Shown here: piece by piece, positions 25,414 to 36,011 of the stretch
Numbering within the stretch: the stretch's first letter is position 1
Layout: each line of letters starts with the position of its first letter
Assembly: GCF_000003855.2 (NCBI RefSeq)
Contig: NW_003101674.1
Coordinates: forward strand, 1,807,656-1,871,655
DNA from: Blastomyces gilchristii SLH14081
Lineage: Eukaryota > Ascomycota > Eurotiomycetes > Onygenales > Ajellomycetaceae
Direction: 5' to 3'
Length of the DNA stretch: 64,000 bases
Translations under genes and position numbers: made by a program
The notes under the pieces: generated by a model
Told to the model about the DNA's origin: nothing
Database searches by the model: none
Seen by the model: the letters and a program-made list of their open reading frames with translations, nothing else

Positions 25414-27104
25414 AAAGAGAAGAAGAAATCATACTCTTATTAAGATTAAAAAATAAGAAAATAAAAACAGAACTATGAACACAATTTAGAGACTAATAAT
25501 GAAAAAATAAAGAAAATTCATATTCATATTCTTAATATCTGTGACACTCAATTCTCTCACAACTATCAATTTTCTTCTTTAAAGAAGTAGAGAGTATTAT
25601 ATCTATAGTACAGACAATTGTTGCATTTGATATAAAGACTGTTAGAAATGCACAGACTTCAGAGAAGCTGAATACCAGAATATGTATAGTTGTAGCAGAG
25701 TCTTGAGAGCTGATTATCTGCACATGTGATCAGATATCTCTTATAAAGCTATATTCACTTTCTCAGTTATGCTGAAGTATTCAGTCTGAAAATAATTGAG
25801 ATATAGAGAGAGAGCTTATCTGCTCAGATTAACTCTTATCACAAATTCATGATATTTACATTGCCTTAATTACCTGGATTTTGCAGATACTCAGAAATTC
25901 ATCTCTCACTAACAATGAGATTGCAGAAATGTGCTGTGATGTGAGAACTATTGATAGAGAATCTAGACATATTTACATATGTGTGATCAGAGATTGTGCA
26001 GGTAGTGAGAAGATGATTATAGGCTCACAGAGCTGCAGAAGACACTGATAAAATCAGAAGCTTTATAAGAACTGTCAGCTAGAATCTGTAAGAAATTACT
26101 TATAAGAAGACTTACAGCAAAGAAGAGAACTGCACTGCTTAAAGCCAGGAACTGGTCTGAAGAAGGCATGAGATTGGCCGCTGGCCTGAAGATCAGATGT
26201 GGTGACAGAGCTGAAAGAGATGAAGATACTATTATGAGTAATAGCATTCCTGCTTCATCAGCTAATAAAAAGCAATCAGAGAAGTTGCAGAAATACTCAT
26301 GAGAAGCTCAGCAGTAGTCAGACATTATTTACAAAGATATTGAAATTAAAAAAATTTTTATTCTTGAGAAGTTCTTGAATTAATATATAGACATTGTCAG
26401 AAACACTCTCTCTCTGTCATTTAAGTGAAAACACTTTGCAGATGAATGAGAATACTCACAGTTTATAAGAATGAGAGCTATTACAGAAAATGAAAAAAGA
26501 AGAAGAGATTCTGTAAACAGATCTGGAATATTTATACTACTCTAGAGAGGTTTATCTATACTGTGAGTGATTCTGTGAAACAGTCAGATCACTCTAGTAA
26601 ACAAAGAGTGATTATAAATTACAGGTCTGAATCTTTCTATGTGACTACAAAGAGTAATTGCAGGCTGCAGACATCTTGATTCTACAATTCTACAGTGTCA
26701 AAGAACAATGATTCATGAGAATGAGTGAAAGATCAACTCACAAATGCTTCTCTTTGATAAGAGTGATCTCACAGAGAGTGATTCATCTGTGAGATGAATC
26801 TGTGTGATGATCATACAAGAACCTTGTGAAAATAATTGAGAGTCAACTGAAACTCTTCTGTATGAAAGATATGAGATAAATCTGTGTAATAGTCAGAGAA
26901 GAATCTGTAGATTACAAAGAATCTTATGAAATAAGAAACTGTGTAATAGACTCTTTTCTCTTTACAGTAACAAGAGATTTTTTCTCACTGAGATTTTTTA
27001 GAGATATAAAGAGTTTTTAGTGAGTATCACTGCAGTGCTGAGCTGATTCTATGAAGTCACTCAGTGAAAGACTTCATGGATGAAGTCTTAGAGAGAGAGA
27101 GATA
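25414..27104 (+). other. Element C 3' segment after pol: unexplained 1.7 kb, possible third reading frame, polypurine tract
   Basis: The region between the end of C pol and its 3' LTR. One plus-strand frame is open from about 25910 to 26047 (a CCDVRTIDRESRHIYICV stretch). A neighbouring frame then reads well if TGA is taken as mutated Trp (KKRTALLKARNWSEEGMRLA near 26110-26170, then SLSFKWKHFADEWEYSQF near 26410-26460). This suggests a decayed sense protein with a frameshift, not noncoding DNA. I do not recognise the product. The last bases before the LTR (about 27089-27104, CTTAGAGAGAGAGAGAT) are the polypurine tract that primes plus-strand synthesis. Confidence 0.5.
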
Positions 27105-27362
27105 TATAAGAAATCTCACTTCTTGCAGATTCTTTATCTCTATTTCTATCTCTTACATAATTAATAGAGTTAGCAGCTCTTGACTACACACAACTATGTA
27201 GACTAGAGTTCATGAATACTATTCACAACTCAGCTTGAATGCTATTATATATTTAATCTCTACATTTTATCTTCCTACCGCGAATACTTCTAGTAGTTAA
27301 CAGTGCATATCACGCCAAGCTGCGAACACCTGAATAATCGCCTGCGAGCACTTATTCTTACA
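27105..27362 (+). repeat. 3' LTR of element C
   Basis: 258 bp, same length as the 5' LTR. Here the first part is mutated and the last 80 bases keep CGCGAA, CGCCAAGC and CGCCTGCG, the reverse of the 5' LTR. TSD CTTCT follows at 27363. Confidence 0.92.
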
Positions 27363-29866
27363 CTTCTACACACTATATTGATGATTATATGTTTCAAAGA
27401 CTGAAAGAGATCTGCTGAGTAAAGAATCTCTGATACGTAAGATTATCTGATAACGGATATTTAATATCATCTGCAAGAGTAAGAGTTCTCTTGCACTTTG
27501 AAGAATGATCTTGCTATATTTGAGTATGAGAGCTGCAGAATGTGAAATACAACCTTATTCTCAGACTCAATTGATTTCAAAGATTCAATTCACAGATTCA
27601 ATGATGTACATGTTATATACAGCTGACTGATAGAAAGAAAATGATTCATACAATTCTATCAACTGATATGAGAAGAACATTTCACATCTCTGATATAGAA
27701 GAGTTAAATCTGCTTACACATTAATAAGCAAAGAGAATAATTTGTAAGACCTCATCTGAAAGCATTCTGTATGTCATATAAGACCTGAAAGTGAAGAAAA
27801 CTAAGATAAAGAATATGCAGAAGGATAAGTGTATGAAGAAGCTTCTGAAGAAGTATGAGAAGATCTTCTGAACAGATCTTTCACTGGAATTGCTGCTGGA
27901 ATGAGGATTCATACATGAGATTGACACAGGGAATGCAAAACCAGTCAATCAGAATGCATATCTTCTATCACAAACATATCTTAAAGAACAGAAGTGTCAG
28001 ATCACAGACCTTCTAGAACATGATCTTATATAACTCTCATCAAGTGCATGAGGCTTTTCAGTCCTATTCATGAAAAAGACAGATAAAGAGTGATGAATAT
28101 GTATTGATTATCAAGCACTTAACAAGCTTATAATCAAGAATGAATATTCACTGTCACAGATTCAACAATAGTTGAATATGATTGAAAACACTTAATATCT
28201 ATCAAAGATCAATCTTCTCTCAGAATACTGACAGATCTGTGTAGATGAACTGTCAGTTCTGTGAACTGTGTTTAATATACAATGAAGAAAGTTTAAATTC
28301 CTGATAATATCATTCAGTCTAACAAATGTGTCTATCATCTTTTAAACAATGATGAATACAATTCTTTATAAACAGAATGAAATCTCATGTCTCATATATC
28401 TCAATGACATTCTAGTCTTTTCAAACTCATATGATGAACATCTGAAGCATCTTAATAAAGTGCTTATAACTCTGACAGAGCATAAGCTCTACATTAAATC
28501 AATAAAGTGTGTGTTTGAAATAGAAGAGTTGAAGTTTGTAGAACATGTAGTGAGTGATGACTGTATATATCTCATATCAGAGAAATTGAATGTTATAGTA
28601 AATTAACTGTGACTGAGAAATATACATCATGTATAATAGTTTCTTGAGTTGATCTTATATTACTGCAGATTCATCAAGGATTTCATATAAATATCTGCAT
28701 CACTTTCAGATCTCTTAAGAGAAATGAATGCAAATCTGTAAAAGAAGAAGTTTCATTCAATCATCTGAAATGTCATGTGTGAAGAGGCTTTTCTCACACT
28801 GAGAGAATATATAATAATATTCTCAGTGCTTATTCAATCAGATTATAATAAACCTTTCTACATTGAGATAGATGCATTCAAATGAGCTATTAGAGATGCT
28901 CTTCTACAGATGAGCAAGAACAGCAAGCTGCACTCAGTGATATACAATAATAGAAAACTATCAGACACTGAGCTCAATTACTCAGTGCATGAAAAGAAAT
29001 TGCTAGCAATCAAACACACACTGATATTATGAGATAGATATATTAACAATAGACATATAACAACAGTGATCATGAATTATAAAAGCCTCATCTATCTACA
29101 ATCAATAGTAAAACCTTTCAAACACTTAGTATATTAAATCTCAGAGTTTCAAGTGTACAATCTTCAGATTAAATACTGAAAGAGATCAGACACTGTGATA
29201 TCTGATACAATCAGTCACAGACTCAATTTCATGAGTGAGAGTTCTGTAAATCAGATACAAGAAAAGTTCATATTAAACATACTGAGAGAGTGTAAGAAAT
29301 CAGAATAAGTGAATGCAATAATCTCTCACTTGAAGAATGATAAGATATCAGATAATAAGTGTTTCATAAAAGTAGTAGAAGAGATGATTCTGAACTTCAA
29401 GCTGAGAAAATTGAAAAATAATGTTATACTTTACTGTGATCTAGAATATGTGAAAGCTCTCTATCTAGAATATTTATTTAGACATAACTTAGTGACTCAC
29501 ATGTATAAGAAATTCAGTCACTTAGAAAGTTCTGAACTCATGAGTGTACTCAAATCAAGAGTATACTGATCAAGCATGACTGAGAACATTCAGATGTATA
29601 CTTATGAGTGCCTGAATTATCAGATTGTGAAAGAATCTAAGAAGGAGTTAGAATATGAGAAAGTGTATCATCAGATAAAGTGTATAATACAACTATTTAA
29701 ATAATAAGAGATGAACCTCATAGACATATTACTGTAAATATCAAATGAAAATCAATAAATAATCACTGCTATTGATTACACTACTGACTGATCAGTTGTG
29801 AAAGCAGTTTCAGAGATAACAGAGAAGATAGTGACAAAGTTTCTATATAATGAGATCTATGTCAAC

Positions 29867-30372
29867 TAGACTGACCGTGTGACCGTGTCTGGGACCAGGA
29901 CCAGATTTTTTGATAGTCTCATTACCAATTCGACTGATCCCATTACACGGTTTTAACATTAGATAGTAGTCCCATACTGTCCCAGTGGGACTTACTGTCT
30001 ACTCTTGTCACATTTTCCAAATGAGACCATGATTTCCACTTCTCAATTTAAATTATTTTTATTGCTTTAAATGACTTTAAATCTCATTTGAGCATTATCA
30101 AAAAGTGTTACTTTTTAAAAAATTAAAAATAGTCTAAAAAAAACCTTAAAATGTCTAAAAATAGTAACTTTATGCCAAGAATGGGACTAAATGAGACCAA
30201 ATGGGACCACTTTCTCATTTTTTTCAAGTCATGGTTCCATTTTAAGATCTGATATATAGTCACTTTACATGTTTTTTTGATAGCCAGTCCCAGCGGGATT
30301 CACGCCAAGAAATGTATGGGACCAGACCAAATGGGACCAAATGTGAAATTCATGGTCCCGGCGGCCAGTCTA
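29867..30372 (+). mobile_element. MITE copy 1 (8-bp TSD, hAT-like), nearly unmutated
   Basis: 506 bp with terminal inverted repeats TAGACTGACCG / CGGCCAGTCTA and a perfect 8-bp TSD ATGTCAAC (29859-29866 and 30373-30380). The empty site is visible in E near 53262-53275. It has no coding capacity. Repeated GGGACCA/TGGTCCC motifs lie near both ends, and GACCGTGTGACCGTGT is a direct repeat at the left end. It keeps many CC, GG and CG although the host element B is stripped of them, so it arrived after the mutation of B or escaped it. An 8-bp TSD is typical of hAT transposons; the family assignment is inference. Confidence 0.92.
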
Positions 30373-30720
30373 ATGTCAACTATGAAATGCTGCATGAGAT
30401 TCTAACTGATAACAGTATGAATCTTGTAGAAGAAGTAATGAGGCATTTTATAAGTCAGTTACAGACAAGATATTGTAGAATAATGTTATATCATCTGTAG
30501 ATGAACAGAAAAGTGAAATCCTTGAATGAAATCTTAAGTAACATGCTGATGAAATATCTAGTGAGCAAGTCTACAAGATTATGAGATGAATATCTCAGTC
30601 AGATGCTATTAGTCACATGAATTCAGCAGCATGCAGTCTTTTAGTATTCATCATTCTACCTGTTGTATGAATTGTATTCACACATTCTGAAGAATGCTTT
30701 GAAAAAGGTGAGAAATAGAA

Positions 30721-30774
30721 CAGCAGTTACAGACACAGCAGTAGCAGTTATAGATACAACAGTGGCAGACATGG
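30721..30774 (+). repeat. 15-bp tandem repeat in element B integrase linker
   Basis: Imperfect repeats of GCAGTTACAGAYACA encode VTDTA-like pentapeptides, about three units. The same place in E (53612-53690) has five units and in D (about 60155-60205) about three, so copy number varies between family members. Confidence 0.7.
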
Positions 30775-31878
30775 AATCAAGATTGAAAGAGATCAGCCAC
30801 ACACATATAAAAGCTAATAAGTTACTTCTGAACTGAGCAATTCAATCAAAAAGAATACAAGACTCACTAGTTAAGAAATTGAGTCTCAAGATGAGAATAT
30901 AAGTTCTTATACATAATGAGAGCTCTGAGAAGTTTCAACCTAGATGATTTGAATTATATAAAATACTTAAATCACATTCTCTGAAAATATACACATTGAA
31001 AGAATCAGAGAGACAGATCTTATATAACTTAATAAATAATTCATAACTTATAAAAGTAAAGATGCAAGATCTGAGCAGATTATGATTATTCACAGCACTA
31101 TCATCAGTATTGAAAAAGAAGAGACTTATAATTAAAAAGTCTTACAAAGTAGGAGAAATCATAGACACTTACAAATCAGATGATCTCACTTATTTCAATC
31201 TTTTCACAATTATAAGAAAAGAATGAAAAGAAATGAAGAAATCAGATAAATACTACACTTCAATAAGTGATGAGACTGTAGCCAGTTGTATAATAACATG
31301 CTGCAGATAGCAGGCATAACATAGTAAAGAGTAGTTTTAAAGCAGCAGACTTGCATGTGAATTAGATTACAGAAGAAAAAGAAATTCAGAGTTGAATTCA
31401 ACTATTTACATCAGTTTAATTATAAAGATAACAGAGAATGAATCATCTGAAACATTCACAGATGTATAAGATTAAGTCATCTCAATCTCTGAGAATGCTT
31501 AGAGATTAGATAAGATTAGTTTCAATGAGCTGTTCACTGTAGTAATCTAAGCAGGTGAAGAGAGACAGTATAATATATAAGACAGAATCATAAAAGATGA
31601 AAGCTACTGAATCTAGTCACTGAATGCTGTATCATATAGAGATCATATAAGAGTAGTGACTAGCAGATAAAGAAAAAGTGTAAGAAAAAAAAAGAAATAA
31701 TGAATTAATTATCAACTATAAGAGTCAGTTATAAAAGATAAATATTATTATATACATCTTATTCATTTTCATATATCACATATTAATCTATTTCCAATGT
31801 CATGTCATCTGAAAAACATTAAAAATAAAGGAAATCTCAAAACTCAAGATCTGCAAGGAATTCAAGAGCTGTAAGTCA

Positions 31879-33739
31879 CTCTTATAATAATATTACACAT
31901 GTCTCTGATTCCTCTACTGCTCTATGTACAACATTAATGTCATTTATTACAAGATTGACTGAAATACTAATATAGAAATGTGTATGCATACAGGTAGAAA
32001 AATTGAAGAAGAGTGTGAAACTCACAGAATCAGAAGTCAGAGCAGAGAGAGTGAAGACAGAAGAAACAAAAGAAGAAGAAAATACAGAATCAGATAAATG
32101 ATGACAGAAGTTATCTGAGACTGAATACTTATAACTCAGTGTGTGCACAATCTTCTCTGCAGAGAAGAGAGAGAAAGTGATAGAAGAAGCTTGAGAGCAG
32201 AAGAAGATAGTCTCAGCAGTATTATTATCTTCAATTAAAATAATCTCTGATACCAGAGCAACTAAGAACTATTGTTAGTATATAAAAACTATAAAATCAG
32301 AGATAAGAACAGTTACTGAATAAACACTTGCTAGTCTTAGAGTTGTACATGTAATTACAACATATACAAGGCTTCTCAGAAAGAGAGAGAGAGACATGAG
32401 AAAATGCAGAAAGCAGAATACAGCATGTGAACAGCTCATTTTCATAATAACATCTCAGATAAGATGTATAAGTCTTACACTCATGAGTGTAAAAGAGTAC
32501 AACATCTGTATTCTCATTTCTGAAAACATAGATATCTTTCATCTGTATCATGAAGTCAGATAACAGATATCAGAGAATAGATTAATATAGATCTATCATT
32601 CTGAAGAAATTCATCAGAGTGAATATTCTCATAATATTAAACTTTACAGTTATGAAAAGTTTCTTAATATCTGTAAATATTATAACTTCATACACAGTAA
32701 AACTTATAATGATTTTTTCTAAGAATAGAAAAATCAGTGTTAGAAAGAAAAGATGAAAAAGAAAAAGACTTATAATCTTAATAATATTAAAGAGAAGAGT
32801 GATTCTCTGATATAAATGAATAATTATCTTATTATAAATATTTAAAATGAATATAATAATCAGTGTTTATGACTGAGCTTCAGATAGTTATATTATATAC
32901 AGTCTTTATATAATAAATTATTCTGAGAGTCAGTAAGAAGAGTAGAAGTATACATACTGAAAAATATAATTTATTAAGTCTATATAATATCTTCTTGAAA
33001 CAGAGAGAGCTGATAACAAAAGCAGAGACAGTAAAATCAGAAGTAGTGAGAGTGAGAGTCACAGAAACAGAGATAGTGAGAGCAGGAGAATCAGACACAG
33101 AGACAGATATAGAAGATTGAGAAAGAGTGACAGAGAAAGAAACAGAGAAGGCAGAGAAGAATACAGAAGACTTAGCTATACATAGTACAGATAATTTCTT
33201 TATTATCATGTTCTTCAAGTTCTTAATCAATAATTTAATATTAAGTTCACTATCATCAGCAGACATGAATCTGTCAACATATAAAGATTCTATATAAATA
33301 AATAAAAAACATATCAGCATCTGCATTTATATAAAATCATGTCAGAAAACACAATCAGAAGCTCACTGAGAAGAAAAAACAGTTGAGAGTGTATAAGAAG
33401 ATGAAGAAGATGTGTTATTCATGATAATACATTCTGACAATTATTAGAAGATAAACAAGTTCTGATTATATTTCATAATGTATTATACTTACTTCTAACA
33501 AACTGTTCAGTATGAGTAATATAATAACACTTGTTATAAGAACAGAAGATCATTATCAGAAACATATATAATGTAATAGATAGACAGATAGAAAGAGTTG
33601 AACAGAAGAAAGAAATAGAAATTTTGAATAAGATGATAATGTTCAATAATAATGATGATGAAGAAGATGATTGAAGAATAAGAAAAGTTAGTGAATGAGT
33701 AATATAATATAGTGAAAGTTTCTTTGTGAGAGTATACAT
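31879..33739 (-). pseudogene. Antisense reading-frame block in element B (function unknown)
   Basis: Between the integrase tail and the 3' LTR the longest frames run opposite to pol. At 33326-32880 a 148-residue frame has an amphipathic start (LNIKLLIKNLKNMIIKKLSVL), a Ser/Pro/Val/Thr-rich linker (SVSVSDSPALTISVSVT) and a hydrophobic C-terminal helix (YFSVCILLLFLLTLRIIYY), so it may be membrane-bound. At 32551-32297 an 84-residue frame is cysteine-rich (CCILL, CICCNYMYN, SKCLFSNC). At 32148-31882 a Ser-rich frame follows. The same three frames recur in order in E (minus) and D (plus). I do not recognise a family. Whether they form one spliced gene cannot be decided by eye. Confidence 0.5.
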
Positions 33740-33860
33740 AAGATACTAGTCAAATCAGAGATAGGTCATAGAATTACAAATACTAGTGACATGCTAATCT
33801 GCATGAAGCTAGAATGAACATCATGATTATGTAAGTGTGACTGAATCTGGTGAGAGAGAA

Positions 33861-34027
33861 TGTGATTCAGAAGAATGTACAACTGTTGAATAATAACATA
33901 ACTGCTTTCAAACTTGCTTATGAATGTAAAGGGGCCATAGCGGCCACTAATTAATTTAGCGTATAATATATAAGAAGCCGGTGTACGCCTGTAATCATAT
34001 GCTGGCTCAAGCAACCTTTGAATCACA
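33861..34027 (+). repeat. 3' LTR of element B
   Basis: 167 bp, begins TGTGATTCAG, ends GAATCACA, preceded by polypurine tract GGTGAGAGAGAA (33849-33860). Its first third is mutated; the central GGGGCCATAGCGGCC and the following part are not. Confidence 0.92.
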
Positions 34028-34543
34028 ATTGTAATTTAATGAAACTAAAGTAATAACTAGTCAGTAGTATTATATAAAGATAGTTATTTAAAAAGCTATA
34101 TAAGTGAGCTTAACTATCTTACTTAAATAGCAAGCTCATGAGCTACAGAGTTATTATAAGAATATCACAGATATGATACTTAGTATACTAAGAAGATTGT
34201 ATAAGAAATATAGTAACTCTTATATATATTCTTATAGAAGAAAGATAAATCACTGACTTCTTTAATAAGAAGTCAGTATCTAGTTATTTTATATAGATAA
34301 TAAGTGAATACTCTTCTCTTATTTCATAAGTGAGATTAGCTGAAGTAATATCTCAGTAACATCTCACTGCTAAGAAAGAGTAATCTGCTGATCTTGTATA
34401 GAAGTGAGATTCTTATATTTATTAATTAGATCTTTCTATAATATATCTGAATGATATTATAGAGTGATTGAAAACTGATTCAGACAGGATAAAATTATCT
34501 GCATAAAAGCAATGACTCATGTGAAACCGCAATGAGGTCTTGA
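34028..34543 (-). repeat. Element A 5' leader and probable 5' LTR
   Basis: Continues element A after the B insertion (TSD ATTG). In sense orientation a TG start could be TGTCAAGACC at the complement of 34543, and an end in ...CA at the complement of about 34031, giving about 513 bp. The outer 50 bases (GAAACCGCAATGAGGTCTTG) are unmutated. Boundaries are a guess because the partner LTR is outside the window. Confidence 0.35.
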
Positions 34544-35040
34544 CACGGCTGAAAGTATGATATAATATCTACTCAGTGATATTATTCTAGTAATTACTTC
34601 TATTATTATTTCTACTACTCTCTCTATTATTATCACTGTCTCTAATACTCTGTAGTACTCTTTATTACTTCTACTTTATATCTGTATCTTCATCTTATTA
34701 CTTACTCTTTTATTATCTTTATTATCTTTATCACTTCTTTCACTTCTATCTCTCTTTTATCATCTCTATTATCTCTACTCTCTTTATTACTACTACTATT
34801 TCTACTACTCTGCAGCTCTCTCTATTACTTCTACTTTATATCTCTACTCTACTCTTATTTTATTACTTATTCTTTTATTATCTCTATTATCTTTATTACT
34901 TCTTTCACTTCTACTTCTCTTTTATTATCTCTACTATCTCTACTATCTCTATTATTATTACTATCTCTACTGCTCTACAGTCTCTTCTATTACTTTTACT
35001 ATCTCTACTTCTCTCTTACTATCTCTATCGCATTTTAATC
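34544..35040. repeat. Pyrimidine-rich tandem array, about 160-bp period
   Basis: Almost pure C/T plus A trinucleotide-like sequence (CTATTATTTCTACTACTCTC style). A unit of about 160 bases starting TTATTACTTCTACTTTATATCT near 34661 recurs near 34821 and, weaker, near 34984. No reading frame. The complementary purine-rich version appears at 35157-35321. Confidence 0.75.
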
Positions 35041-35321
35041 TCTGTATTTATAGTATATACTGTTAAATACTCTAATAAAATCTTATGTGATGTTATATAC
35101 ATCTCTTTGAATTTATGAATGAGATTGAATAGCTGACTCTACAGTCTACACAGCTCTAATTAATCTAATAATGATGATAGAAGTAATACAGAGTGAAAGA
35201 GAGTAGTAGAAGAAGTAGAGAAGATAATGATAATAGAGAGAGTAGAGAGTGAAAGAGATAAAAGAAGTAGTAAAAGTGAGTAGAGATAGAGAGTGAAAGT
35301 GATAGAGACAGTTACAGAGTG
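35041..35321. repeat. AT-rich spacer and purine-rich inverted arm beside the assembly gap
   Basis: 35041-35156 is AT-rich spacer with no gene. 35157-35321 is GATAGAAGTAATAGAGAGTG-style purine-rich sequence, the opposite-strand version of the array at 34544-35040. The two arms could fold back on each other, which may explain the gap that follows. Confidence 0.65.
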
Positions 35322-36011
35322 NNNNNNNNNNNNNNNNNNNNNNNNNNNNNNNNNNNNNNNNNNNNNNNNNNNNNNNNNNNNNNNNNNNNNNNNNNNNNNN
35401 NNNNNNNNNNNNNNNNNNNNNNNNNNNNNNNNNNNNNNNNNNNNNNNNNNNNNNNNNNNNNNNNNNNNNNNNNNNNNNNNNNNNNNNNNNNNNNNNNNNN
35501 NNNNNNNNNNNNNNNNNNNNNNNNNNNNNNNNNNNNNNNNNNNNNNNNNNNNNNNNNNNNNNNNNNNNNNNNNNNNNNNNNNNNNNNNNNNNNNNNNNNN
35601 NNNNNNNNNNNNNNNNNNNNNNNNNNNNNNNNNNNNNNNNNNNNNNNNNNNNNNNNNNNNNNNNNNNNNNNNNNNNNNNNNNNNNNNNNNNNNNNNNNNN
35701 NNNNNNNNNNNNNNNNNNNNNNNNNNNNNNNNNNNNNNNNNNNNNNNNNNNNNNNNNNNNNNNNNNNNNNNNNNNNNNNNNNNNNNNNNNNNNNNNNNNN
35801 NNNNNNNNNNNNNNNNNNNNNNNNNNNNNNNNNNNNNNNNNNNNNNNNNNNNNNNNNNNNNNNNNNNNNNNNNNNNNNNNNNNNNNNNNNNNNNNNNNNN
35901 NNNNNNNNNNNNNNNNNNNNNNNNNNNNNNNNNNNNNNNNNNNNNNNNNNNNNNNNNNNNNNNNNNNNNNNNNNNNNNNNNNNNNNNNNNNNNNNNNNNN
36001 NNNNNNNNNNN
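35322..36011. other. Assembly gap (690 Ns)
   Basis: Run of N with no sequence. It lies exactly between the purine-rich tract and the normal-GC island, so the real boundary of the mutated block is unknown. Confidence 0.99.

Larger units (their letters stand above)
6796..27362 (+). mobile_element. Element C: Gypsy retrotransposon with chromodomain-like pol end, split by F
   Basis: Bounded by two 258-bp LTRs (6796-7053 and 27105-27362) with TGTAAGAA...TTCTTACA ends (TATAAGAA in the 3' copy). The 5-bp TSD CTTCT is present at 6791-6795 and 27363-27367. The empty site is visible in element E near 50760-50780, where the same protease sequence runs through without interruption. Without element F the element is about 7.2 kb. 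Order: LTR, gag, pol with chromodomain-like end, an extra 1.7-kb 3' segment, polypurine tract, LTR. Confidence 0.93.
27363..31450 (+). pseudogene. Element B pol (protease end, RT, RNase H, integrase), degraded
   Basis: Continues the protease interrupted at 6795. RT: ICIDYQALNKLIIKNEYSLS near 28095-28155 and catalytic IYLNDILVFSN at about 28394 (Asp to Asn). RNase H: FYIEIDAFKWAIRDALL near 28857-28905 and SDTELNYSVHEKKLLAI near 28960-29010. Integrase zinc region and core: about 29300-30500, with AIDYTTDWS near 29770; the core is split by a MITE at 29867-30372. A GPY/F-like module (RWFELYKILKSHS) near 30940-30980 and a basic tail (KKKRLIIKKSYKVGEIID) follow. Between core and GPY/F lies a variable 15-bp tandem repeat. 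Inactive. Confidence 0.82.
4703..34027 (+). mobile_element. Element B: Gypsy retrotransposon (B/D/E family), split by C and a MITE
   Basis: Two 167-bp LTRs (4703-4869 and 33861-34027) bound this element, with TG...CA ends and an 8-bp terminal inverted repeat TGTG[A/G]TTC / GAATCACA. The flanking 4 bp (ATTG) are duplicated; both this copy and E have an extra A upstream, so a 5-bp TSD overlapping the final LTR base is possible. Removing element C with its TSD and the MITE with its TSD leaves about 8.24 kb, close to the 8.23 kb of E after the same correction. Order: LTR, leader, gag, protease, RT, RNase H, integrase, antisense block, polypurine tract, LTR. Confidence 0.93.

Noticed and set aside
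34544..35321. CRISPR-like or satellite interpretation of the tandem array
   Set aside because: Units are low-complexity, imperfect and adjacent with no unique spacers; a eukaryotic pyrimidine-rich repeat is enough.
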